Assembly: GCA_902521315.1 (NCBI GenBank)
Contig: CABYRH010000006.1
Span: 1-50,000 of the forward strand
Direction: 5' to 3'
Length of the DNA stretch: 50,000 nucleotides
Source of the DNA: an uncultured Alphaproteobacteria bacterium
GTDB taxonomy: Bacteria > Pseudomonadota > Alphaproteobacteria > HIMB59 > GCA-002718135
A model generated the notes under the pieces. That model saw only the letters and a program-made list of their open reading frames with translations, was not told the DNA's origin and did not search any database. Shown one piece after another: positions 43,111 to 50,000 of the stretch. Positions within the stretch are counted from its first letter, which is position 1; each line of letters opens with the position of its first letter. The translations under genes and the position numbers were made by a program.

Positions 43111-44562
43111 GTGAACTCAGAAACTCTAAATACATTAGATTCTTATAGTAAAAATAAGTACAAATATGGTTTTGTAACTGACATAGATAATGAAAAGCCT
43201 AAAAAAGGGCTAAACGAAGATACTATAAAATTCATATCACTAAAAAAGAAAGAACCGAATTGGATGCTTGAATGGAGACTAAAAGCATTTTCAAAATGGA
43301 AAAAAATGAAAGAACCAAAATGGGCAAATCTTAATTTTCCTCAAATTGATTATCAAGATATTTACTATTATTCAGCACCAAAAGGTTTTGAAAAGAAACC
43401 CAAAGATTTAAGTGAAGTAGATCCAAAACTTATAGAGACATACAATAAACTAGGCATTCCTCTAGAGGAGCAAAAAGTATTAGCGGGTGTTGCCGTTGAT
43501 GTTGTGTTTGATAGCGTTTCAGTTGCAACCACATATAAGGGTGAATTAGAAAAACTCGGTATAATTTTTTGTTCCATCGGAGAGGCAATTCAGAAACATC
43601 CTGATTTAATAAAAAAATATTTAGGATCAGTTATACCAGCTGGAGACCATTCATTTTCAGCATTAAATTCAGCTGTGTTTACTGATGGATCATTTGTGTA
43701 CATTCCAGAAGGTATAAAGTGTCCAATGGAGCTATCAACATATTTTAGAATTAATGCAGAAAATACTGGCCAATTTGAAAGAACTCTAATTATTGCAGAT
43801 AAAGGTAGCTATGTTAGTTACCTAGAAGGTTGTACTGCTCCAAAAAGAGATGATAATCAATTACATGCTGCTAACGTAGAATTAATTGCTTTAGAAGATG
43901 CAGAAATAAAATATTCAACTGTTCAAAATTGGTATCCAGGAGATGAAGATGGCAAAGGTGGAATTTACAATTTTGTCACTAAAAGAGGTCTTTGTGCAGG
44001 TAAAAATAGTAAGATATCATGGACTCAAGTAGAAACTGGCTCTGCTATTACATGGAAATATCCTAGTTGTATTTTAAAAGGAGATAATTCAATCGGTGAA
44101 TTTTACTCTGTAGCAATAACAAATAATTTTCAACAAGCTGATACAGGGACAAAGATGACTCACATTGGTAAAAATACCAAAAGTAAAATAATATCAAAAG
44201 GTATTTCTCTTGGTAAGTCTCAAAATACTTACAGAGGTGAGGTTTCTTTTTTAAGAAAAGCAGATAAGGCAAGAAATTATACTCAATGTGATTCTTTGTT
44301 AGTAGGAAATAAGTGTGGAGCACATACAGTTCCTTATATTGATTCAAAAAATAACAGTGCAGTTATTGAGCACGAAGCTTCTACTTCTAAGATAAATGAA
44401 GATCAACTTTATTACTGCAGACAAAGAGGTTTAAGTCATGAAGAGGCAGTTTCATTAATAGTAAATGGTTTCTGCAAACAAGTTTTGCAAGAACTTCCTA
44501 TGGAATTTGCTGTTGAAGCACAAAAACTAGTATCCATATCTCTCGAGGGAAGTGTAGGCTAG
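43111..44562 (+). CDS. sufB: Fe-S cluster assembly scaffold SufB
   Basis: 483-aa core of the SufBC2D scaffold on which Fe-S clusters are built. It starts at GTG 43111 (the preceding ATGATGTAA is closed by a stop). The strongly conserved [24 protein letters not shown] and [22 protein letters not shown] near the C-terminus are intact, including the conserved Cys in YYCRQRG and in the YLEGCTAP segment. First gene of a sufBCDSTA cluster with 0-3 nt spacing. Confidence 0.96.
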   Translation: MNSETLNTLDSYSKNKYKYGFVTDIDNEKPKKGLNEDTIKFISLKKKEPNWMLEWRLKAFSKWKKMKEPKWANLNFPQIDYQDIYYYSAPKGFEKKPKDLSEVDPKLIETYNKLGIPLEEQKVLAGVAVDVVFDSVSVATTYKGELEKLGIIFCSIGEAIQKHPDLIKKYLGSVIPAGDHSFSALNSAVFTDGSFVYIPEGIKCPMELSTYFRINAENTGQFERTLIIADKGSYVSYLEGCTAPKRDDNQLHAANVELIALEDAEIKYSTVQNWYPGDEDGKGGIYNFVTKRGLCAGKNSKISWTQVETGSAITWKYPSCILKGDNSIGEFYSVAITNNFQQADTGTKMTHIGKNTKSKIISKGISLGKSQNTYRGEVSFLRKADKARNYTQCDSLLVGNKCGAHTVPYIDSKNNSAVIEHEASTSKINEDQLYYCRQRGLSHEEAVSLIVNGFCKQVLQELPMEFAVEAQKLVSISLEGSVG

Positions 44563-44563
44563 T

Positions 44564-45304
44564 ATGTTTTTAGAAATCAAAGACCTTTCAGTAAAAATTG
44601 AAAATAAAAATATTCTTAAAAGTCTTAACTTAAATATTAATAAAGGTGAAGTTCACGCAATTATGGGTCCAAACGGATCTGGTAAAAGTACATTAGCAAA
44701 TGTTCTAGCAGGTAAAGAAGATTACGAAATTTTAAATGGCAGAATTAATTTCAAAGATAATGATTTATTTGATTTAAATATCGAAGAAAGAGCACAAGAA
44801 GGAATGTTTTTAGCTTTTCAATATCCTGTTGAAATACCTGGAGTAAATATCACTCCATTTTTATATTCTGCAATTAATTCAAAAAGAAAACGTATGAATG
44901 AAGAAGAAATTGATAATTTATCATTTGCTAAGCTTTTAAAATCTAAAGCTAGTGATTTAGGTATTAATATTGATATGCTTAAACGATCAGTTAATACAGG
45001 CTTCTCTGGAGGTGAAAAAAAACGTTACGAAATTTTACAAATGAGTATACTTAATCCAGATTTAGCTATTTTAGATGAAACAGACTCAGGCCTGGATATT
45101 GATGCTCTTAAAATCGTTACCGATGGGGTTAATAAACTTAAAACAAAAGATAATTCATTTTTAATTATTACTCATTATCAAAAACTCTTGGATTATATTA
45201 AACCAGATTATGTACATGTTATGGTAAACGGTTCTATTGTCAAATCAGGAGGATCTGAAATTGCTGCTGAAATAGAAAAAGATGGATTTCAAAAATTTCA
45301 GTAA
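44564..45304 (+). CDS. sufC: SufC, ATPase of the Fe-S scaffold complex
   Basis: Soluble ABC-type ATPase that drives conformational change of SufBD. It is 246 aa. Walker A GPNGSGKS at residues 35-42, signature FSGGEKKR near 146 and Walker B LAILDETDSGLD near 166-177; the SufC-specific MFLAFQYPVEIPGV near 83 is clear. The TAA overlaps the sufD ATG by one base. Confidence 0.96.
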   Translation: MFLEIKDLSVKIENKNILKSLNLNINKGEVHAIMGPNGSGKSTLANVLAGKEDYEILNGRINFKDNDLFDLNIEERAQEGMFLAFQYPVEIPGVNITPFLYSAINSKRKRMNEEEIDNLSFAKLLKSKASDLGINIDMLKRSVNTGFSGGEKKRYEILQMSILNPDLAILDETDSGLDIDALKIVTDGVNKLKTKDNSFLIITHYQKLLDYIKPDYVHVMVNGSIVKSGGSEIAAEIEKDGFQKFQ

Positions 45305-46530
45305 TGAATATCCAAGATAATTATCTAAAAAATAAAAAAAATATTTTTTTTTCAGAAAACAAAGATATTCAAACTCATAGAGAGAAATTAATAAATATTT
45401 TTGAAAATGATGGATTTGATAAAAAAAATAATGAAAGTCTTAAAAATATAAATCAAAAAAATTTTATTGATTTTAAGTATAGATATCTGATCTCTGAAGA
45501 AACATCAGTAATAAACAATAATCAGGAAAATAATTATTCAATAGTTTCTGTAAATGGACAGTGTTCGAGTTTTAAAGATGATAAAATTGAAATTACTAAA
45601 ATTCTAGATGAAGATTATAATGATTTTTCTAAAAATGATACGATTGAAAATAATGATCATTTTGTAAATTTAAATTCATTATTTTTAAATAGCGGTTTTA
45701 AGATTGTTATAAAAAAAAATAATAACATTAAAATTAAAATATCAAACATTATAACCGATGATGATTTAACTATTTTTCAAAAAAATAATTATATTTGTGA
45801 AGAGGGATCATCCCTAAATCTTATTGAAGAATATGAAAATAAAAATAATTCTACATCAAATATATTAAATGTAATTAAATTAGAAAAAAATTCTCAGCTA
45901 AACCATTTTCTAATTCAAGACAATTCTCCGAATCATAATTTAATAATAACATCTCATTCTTCATGTAAAAAAGATTCTACCTACACCCAAAAAGTATATA
46001 ATTTTTCAGAAGGTTATGTAAGAAATTTTCATTACTCTGAGTTAATAGGGGCTAACTCAGAAGCGGATTTACAAGGAATATTTTTTCTAAAAGATAACAA
46101 CACATCTAACAACAAAACATTTGTTAAGCATCTAGCTGAAGATTGCAAAAGTAATCAAGTTTACAAAGGTATTTTGAATGATAGTTCTAAAGCAACATAC
46201 TTTAGTAATACTCATGTTGATCAAGTGGCACAAAAAACAGAGGGATATCAACTCAGCAAAGGGATACTTTTATCTGATAATGCATCGTATTTTTCTAAAC
46301 CTGAATTAAAAATATATGCTGATGATGTGAAATGTAGTCATGGCTCAACCATTGGACCAATAGATGAAAATGCTATTTTTTATCTTAGGTCTAGAGGTAT
46401 GAGTAAAATTGCAGCAACTAAAATATTAATATCTTCATTTATCAATGAAGAATTAAGTAGTATTGATAACGAACAAATGTCTGAAATAATACAAAAGAAG
46501 CTGGTAAGATACTTAAGTAAAGTAAAATGA
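45304..46530 (+). CDS. sufD: SufD, Fe-S scaffold partner of SufB
   Basis: 408 aa. The N-terminal half is divergent and Asn/Lys-rich, but the C-terminal beta-helix region is typical: VKHLAEDCKSNQVYKGILNDSSKATYFS, YQLSKGILLSDNASYFSKPELKIYADDVKCSHGSTIGPID and YLRSRGMSKIAATKILISSFI. It includes the conserved Cys-Ser-His of KCSHG. It is one of the most AT-rich genes here. The stop overlaps sufS by 4 nt (ATGA). Confidence 0.93.
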   Translation: MNIQDNYLKNKKNIFFSENKDIQTHREKLINIFENDGFDKKNNESLKNINQKNFIDFKYRYLISEETSVINNNQENNYSIVSVNGQCSSFKDDKIEITKILDEDYNDFSKNDTIENNDHFVNLNSLFLNSGFKIVIKKNNNIKIKISNIITDDDLTIFQKNNYICEEGSSLNLIEEYENKNNSTSNILNVIKLEKNSQLNHFLIQDNSPNHNLIITSHSSCKKDSTYTQKVYNFSEGYVRNFHYSELIGANSEADLQGIFFLKDNNTSNNKTFVKHLAEDCKSNQVYKGILNDSSKATYFSNTHVDQVAQKTEGYQLSKGILLSDNASYFSKPELKIYADDVKCSHGSTIGPIDENAIFYLRSRGMSKIAATKILISSFINEELSSIDNEQMSEIIQKKLVRYLSKVK

Positions 46531-47723
46531 ATATCTCAAGCTTAAAATCAAAATTTCCTGTATTCAAAAAAAATCCCAATTTAATTTTTTTAGATACTGC
46601 CGCCTCAGCATTAAAAGTTGATGACATGATTGAAGCTACCAATAACTGTTACGCAAATGAATATGCAAACATTCATAGAGGTAATTATGAATTAAGTTCA
46701 AAGTTAACAAAAAAATTTGAAGATGCTCGAAAAAAAGTTGCAGATTATTTAAATACATCTGAAAACAATATTATTTTTGTTAAAAGTGCTACTGAAGGTA
46801 TAAATTTAATTTCATCTTGTATGTCTAAAAAATTTTTAGAAGATGGTGACGAAATAATCTTAAGTTATCTTGAACACCATGCTAATTTGGTACCTTGGCA
46901 TTTAATTGAAAAAAAAATAAAAATTAATCCTCTAGGGCTAAATGAAAATAGTGAGATTAATTATGATGAATTAAATAATAAAATTAACTCAAAAACTAAA
47001 TTAATTACATTAACCCACATGTCAAATGTTACAGGATCAATAACGAATTTTGATAAAGTAAAAGAAATAGCAAAAAAAAATAATATACCGTTACTACTCG
47101 ATGGTTGTCAATTTGCTCCTCACAAAAAAGTTGATCTAAAGGATTTAGATCCTGATTTTTATGTTTTTTCTGCACATAAAATGTATGGCCCTTCAGGTCT
47201 TGGTGTGCTTTACATGAAAGACAAATGGATAGAAGAATTTTCTCCTTATCAAGGTGGAGGCCAAATGATTCATGATGTAGATATCGATAAAAGTACATAT
47301 GCAAATGGTTACGAAAAATTTGAGGCAGGCACTCCTCCTATTGCACCAGTTATTGGATTTTCTTCTTCATTAAATTTTATCAATAAAGTTGATCCAAATG
47401 TTATTTATGATCATGAAATGAAACTTCATGATTATGCTTATGAAAAACTTTCAAAATTCAATAATATAAAAATATATGGATCAAATAAAAATAAAGGTGC
47501 AATCATTTCTTTTAATATTGAAGGTGTGCATAATTCTGATTTAGGTGCAATGTTAGATAAAAAAAACATAGCAATAAGAACAGGACATCATTGCTGCCAA
47601 CCTCTTATGAAACATTTTAATGTCACTGGAACTTCTAGAATATCATTTGGAATATACAATACAAAGGATGATGTTGATTATTTAGTTGACAGCATTAATG
47701 AAATAATAAAAATATTATTATAA
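46527..47723 (+). CDS. sufS: Cysteine desulfurase SufS
   Basis: PLP enzyme that takes sulfur from cysteine for Fe-S cluster assembly, 398 aa. PLP-binding Lys218 is in SAHKMYGPSGLG and the persulfide-carrying Cys356 in RTGHHCCQPLM. N-terminal FPVFKKNPNLIFLDTAAS and HRGNYELSS are typical for group II desulfurases. These usually need SufE or SufU as activator, but neither is present in this window. Confidence 0.96.
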   Translation: MNISSLKSKFPVFKKNPNLIFLDTAASALKVDDMIEATNNCYANEYANIHRGNYELSSKLTKKFEDARKKVADYLNTSENNIIFVKSATEGINLISSCMSKKFLEDGDEIILSYLEHHANLVPWHLIEKKIKINPLGLNENSEINYDELNNKINSKTKLITLTHMSNVTGSITNFDKVKEIAKKNNIPLLLDGCQFAPHKKVDLKDLDPDFYVFSAHKMYGPSGLGVLYMKDKWIEEFSPYQGGGQMIHDVDIDKSTYANGYEKFEAGTPPIAPVIGFSSSLNFINKVDPNVIYDHEMKLHDYAYEKLSKFNNIKIYGSNKNKGAIISFNIEGVHNSDLGAMLDKKNIAIRTGHHCCQPLMKHFNVTGTSRISFGIYNTKDDVDYLVDSINEIIKILL

Positions 47724-47726
47724 CTA

Positions 47727-48113
47727 ATGGAAGAAAAACAACTAGAAGATTTTTTACCAGATAAAAACAGAAGTTATATAAAAAAATTCAATAATTCAAA
47801 AATCACCACTAACATTCATAAAGAACAAGTCATAGAGTGTATAAGGACTGTAGTTGATCCTGAAATACCAGTCAACTTATATGATTTAGGTTTAATATAC
47901 GAAATTAATATCAATGATAATAATGACATTAAAATAAAAATGACCTTAACTAACCCAAACTGCCCTGTTGCAGGAAGTATGCCTGAAAGTGTAGGAAAAT
48001 CAGTTGAAAAATTATCAAATCTAAATTCAATTGAAGTTTCTTTGGTTTGGGATCCAAAGTGGCATAAAGATTTAATGTCTGAAGAAGCAAAACTTGCTTT
48101 GGATATTTTTTAA
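47727..48113 (+). CDS. sufT: SufT / MIP18-like (DUF59) Fe-S maturation protein
   Basis: 128-aa DUF59 protein. After a variable 30-residue N-terminal part the domain reads VVDPEIPVNLYDLGLIYEI and MTLTNPNCPVAGSMPE, with the conserved Cys in PNCPVAG. SufT helps mature Fe-S proteins in bacteria. Its 3' end overlaps the upstream in-frame extension of sufA but not its chosen start. Confidence 0.9.
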   Translation: MEEKQLEDFLPDKNRSYIKKFNNSKITTNIHKEQVIECIRTVVDPEIPVNLYDLGLIYEININDNNDIKIKMTLTNPNCPVAGSMPESVGKSVEKLSNLNSIEVSLVWDPKWHKDLMSEEAKLALDIF

Positions 48114-48132
48114 TTTAATTTATAATAACAAT

Positions 48133-48468
48133 ATGAATAGCGTTTTATCTATAACATCAAAAGCAACTGCACAAATAAAAAAACTAATGTCAAACGCTCC
48201 TAATGGCATGGACTCTGTTGTGATTGGAGTAGATAAGTCTGGTTGTAGTGGATATGCATATAAATTAGATTTTGGCAAATCATCTGAATTTAAAAATTTT
48301 GAAATTATTGATCAAGATGGAGCAAAAGTATTAATTGATCCAAAAGCTACAATGTTTTTATTAGGTTCAATAATGGATTATAGAGAAGATAAACTAGCTT
48401 CAAGATTTGTTTTTGATAATCCAAATGAAAAAAGTACTTGTGGTTGTGGTGAGTCTTTTAGTATTTAA
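48133..48468 (+). CDS. sufA: A-type Fe-S carrier protein (SufA/IscA/ErpA family)
   Basis: Transfers assembled clusters to apo-enzymes. ATG 48133 gives 111 aa starting MNSVLSITSKA as in the family; a TTG-type extension back to 48094 would overlap sufT and add hydrophobic residues without homology. The three cluster-binding cysteines are Cys38 (SGCSGYAY), Cys103 and Cys105 (CGCGESF). It is the last gene of the suf cluster. The tRNA genes start 12 nt later. Confidence 0.95.
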   Translation: MNSVLSITSKATAQIKKLMSNAPNGMDSVVIGVDKSGCSGYAYKLDFGKSSEFKNFEIIDQDGAKVLIDPKATMFLLGSIMDYREDKLASRFVFDNPNEKSTCGCGESFSI

Positions 48469-48480
48469 AATTTAATCATT

Positions 48481-48557
48481 GGCGGAGTAGCTCAGTTGGT
48501 CAGAGCGCACGGCTCATATTCGTGATGTCGGGGGTTCAAATCCCTCCTCCGCTACCA
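48481..48557 (+). tRNA. tRNA-Met(CAT), elongator type
   Basis: A complete 77-nt cloverleaf including the genomically encoded CCA. The acceptor stem GGCGGAG pairs with CTCCGCT (G1-U72 wobble), the D-stem is GCTC/GAGC, the anticodon stem is CACGG/TCGTG around loop CTCATAT with anticodon CAT, and the T-stem is GGGGG/CCCTC. A1-A72-type initiator features are lacking. A tRNA-Ile2 (lysidine) identity is possible for CAT, but the acceptor and T arm resemble alphaproteobacterial elongator Met. A T9 run follows at 48558. Confidence 0.88.
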
Positions 48558-48608
48558 TTTTTTTTTGTTGTAATTTCAATACTATAGTAATAACAGTCCA
48601 TTTTATAT

Positions 48609-48685
<77 letters not shown>

Positions 48686-48779
48686 ATAATTTCATAGAGA
48701 TTCTATTATTTATTTATAAATATCGAAGTTATACATAAATATCCCCAGAAATACGGTGTTTTTTTTTATTTTTTATGAT

Positions 48780-48808
48780 TTGACAAGGAATTTTTATACT
48801 ATTATAGG
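48780..48808 (+). promoter_or_regulatory. Main rRNA promoter
   Basis: A perfect -35 TTGACA (48780-48785), a 17-nt spacer and -10 TATAGG (48803-48808), preceded by long A/T tracts that could act as an UP element. Transcription would start near 48815, about 230 nt before mature 16S. Confidence 0.75.
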
Positions 48809-48816
48809 CACATACT

Positions 48817-48833
48817 CTTTTCTTTGAGAAAAG
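48817..48833 (+). repeat. Hairpin at the 5' end of the rRNA leader
   Basis: CTTTTCT and AGAAAAG pair perfectly over 7 bp around a TTG loop. It would form the first structure of the pre-rRNA transcript. Confidence 0.6.
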
Positions 48834-48840
48834 AACAATC

Positions 48841-48868
48841 CTCTACAATTTTTTAAAAAATGTTAGAG
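48841..48868 (+). terminator. Terminator-like hairpin before boxA
   Basis: Two 14-nt arms (48841-48854 and 48855-48868) pair end to end with two central mismatches, with outer CTCTA/TAGAG and an inner A/T stem, and are followed by TTTT. It sits between the promoter and boxA, where an attenuator relieved by antitermination would be expected. A role is inferred only. Confidence 0.45.
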
Positions 48869-48875
48869 TTTTGTA

Positions 48876-48885
48876 TGCTCTTTAA
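48876..48885 (+). promoter_or_regulatory. boxA antitermination element
   Basis: TGCTCTTTAA matches the classical rrn boxA, where NusB-S10 bind nascent pre-rRNA to allow read-through and proper folding. Confidence 0.85.
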
Positions 48886-48922
48886 TTTGTTAATAAGATT
48901 ATAAAGAGATACGTAGACAACA

Positions 48923-48946
48923 ATTCGTAATTTAATTTTTACGAAT
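48923..48946 (+). repeat. Inverted repeat in the pre-16S leader
   Basis: ATTCGTAA (48923-48930) and TTACGAAT (48939-48946) are perfect complements with an 8-nt loop, a stable local hairpin downstream of boxA. Confidence 0.6.
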
Positions 48947-48952
48947 GTTAAT

Positions 48953-48998
48953 GGAATACGTATCAACAAATATTTTTTGTTTTTACAAGAAGTATTCC
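48953..48998 (+). repeat. Inverted repeat GGAATAC/GTATTCC in the pre-16S leader
   Basis: GGAATAC (48953-48959) and GTATTCC (48992-48998) can close a 32-nt AT-rich loop. It could be a processing or folding element. The RNase III stem normally formed with the region after 16S cannot be judged, because the 3' flank is outside the window. Confidence 0.5.
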
Positions 48999-49021
48999 GC
49001 TTTAACGGACGTTCCGTAATT

Positions 49022-49037
49022 TTTGACTTCGGTCAAA
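49022..49037 (+). repeat. C(UUCG)G tetraloop hairpin just before mature 16S
   Basis: TTTGAC and GTCAAA pair perfectly around TTCG, an exceptionally stable tetraloop, ending about 6 nt before the estimated 16S 5' end. It may help folding or guide maturation of the 16S 5' end. Confidence 0.65.
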
Positions 49038-49043
49038 TTTACT

Positions 49044-50000
<957 letters not shown>

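Larger units (their letters stand above)
48686..49043 (+). other. rRNA operon upstream and leader region
   Basis: A 358-nt non-coding stretch with no credible gene. It holds an AT-rich T-run (48759-48767) and UP-like A/T tracts, the rRNA promoter, and a leader with a small hairpin (48817-48833), a long imperfect hairpin followed by TTTT (48841-48868), boxA (48876-48885), the inverted repeats ATTCGTAA/TTACGAAT (48923-48946) and GGAATAC/GTATTCC (48953-48998), a small ACGGA/TCCGT stem (49005-49017) and a TTCG tetraloop hairpin (49022-49037) just before 16S. Confidence 0.85.

Noticed and set aside
48481..48557. tRNA-Ile2 (CAT, lysidine) identity
   Set aside because: It cannot be fully excluded, but the acceptor stem and T arm fit elongator tRNA-Met as I know it from alphaproteobacteria, so Met is preferred.
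48691..48767. Possible terminator after tRNA-fMet (ATAGA/TCTAT stem, later T9 run)
   Set aside because: The stem is only 5 bp of A/T-rich pairs and far from the T run; the T run fits an UP element of the rRNA promoter better.

Overview
The window is a gene-dense, very AT-rich bacterial segment. The 3' end carries a 16S rRNA gene with the alphaproteobacterial signature 'GTGAAATTCGTAGATATTGG', and the gene orders are typical of alphaproteobacteria (NDUFA12-DUF2155 / aat-accC-accB-aroQ; rne / mrcA-prfB; mnmA-sufBCDS). Tiny or negative spacing between genes, very few regulators (one LysR) and AT-rich codons point to a free-living, genome-streamlined marine alphaproteobacterium of the SAR11 / HIMB59 / AEGEAN-169 kind. 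The exact clade is an inference; no database search was possible. I see no prophage, insertion sequence, CRISPR array, plasmid gene or defence island.

Layout. 1-6813 (+): the tail of a probable mreD, then mrdA (PBP2) and rodA, running without a gap into an ABC transporter livG-livF-livH-livM. The binding protein (6862-8043) faces the cassette, and a perfect hairpin between them can terminate both. 8194-13873 (+): gpsA, then deoC, a two-domain ALDH16-like aldehyde dehydrogenase, a RbsD/FucU mutarotase and a PfkB sugar kinase, which together read as a (deoxy)ribose catabolic module. 13877-17325 (+): a small membrane protein, exonuclease I, undecaprenyl-diphosphatase and a DapA-superfamily lyase. 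17308-20378 (-): FxsA, an SbmA-like transporter, a 27-residue basic micro-protein, a LysR regulator and rpe. 20417-21144 (+): a mannose-6-phosphate-isomerase-type cupin and a DUF6165 protein. 21145-22182 (-): polyprenyl diphosphate synthase. 22312-25815 (+): an S49 peptidase, a 53-residue membrane protein, a single-chain glycyl-tRNA synthetase and an MFS transporter. 25807-26637 (-): YgfZ. 26683-29362 (+): a GT9 glycosyltransferase, pyrC, an NDUFA12 protein and a DUF2155 protein. 29317-36421 (-): aat, accC, accB, aroQ, a double-length dCTP deaminase, an M48 peptidase and RNase E. 36530-39985 (+): mrcA and prfB, the latter expressed through a +1 programmed frameshift. 39991-41880 (-): tyrS and an alpha/beta hydrolase. 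41937-48468 (+): mnmA and sufB-C-D-S-T-A. 48481-50000 (+): tRNA-Met, tRNA-fMet, an rRNA promoter and leader with boxA and several hairpins, and the first ~957 nt of 16S rRNA.

Functionally the window is mostly core metabolism: peptidoglycan synthesis (PBP2, RodA, PBP1A, UppP, IspB for isoprenoid chains), fatty-acid initiation (AccBC), translation (GlyRS, TyrS, RF2, Aat, MnmA, tRNAs, 16S), RNA decay (RNase E), Fe-S assembly (SUF plus YgfZ) and uptake of amino-acid-like solutes. I did not find a clear new multi-gene system. The most interesting signals are small: a GUU-UGA variant of the RF2 frameshift site with canonical geometry, a GWW PNPase-docking tail on a short RNase E, recurrent near-leaderless promoters, a 16-bp palindrome in the binding-protein leader, a DapA-like enzyme without the diagnostic arginine, a weakened '3GC' element in the initiator tRNA, and stop-to-stop overlaps between convergent genes.
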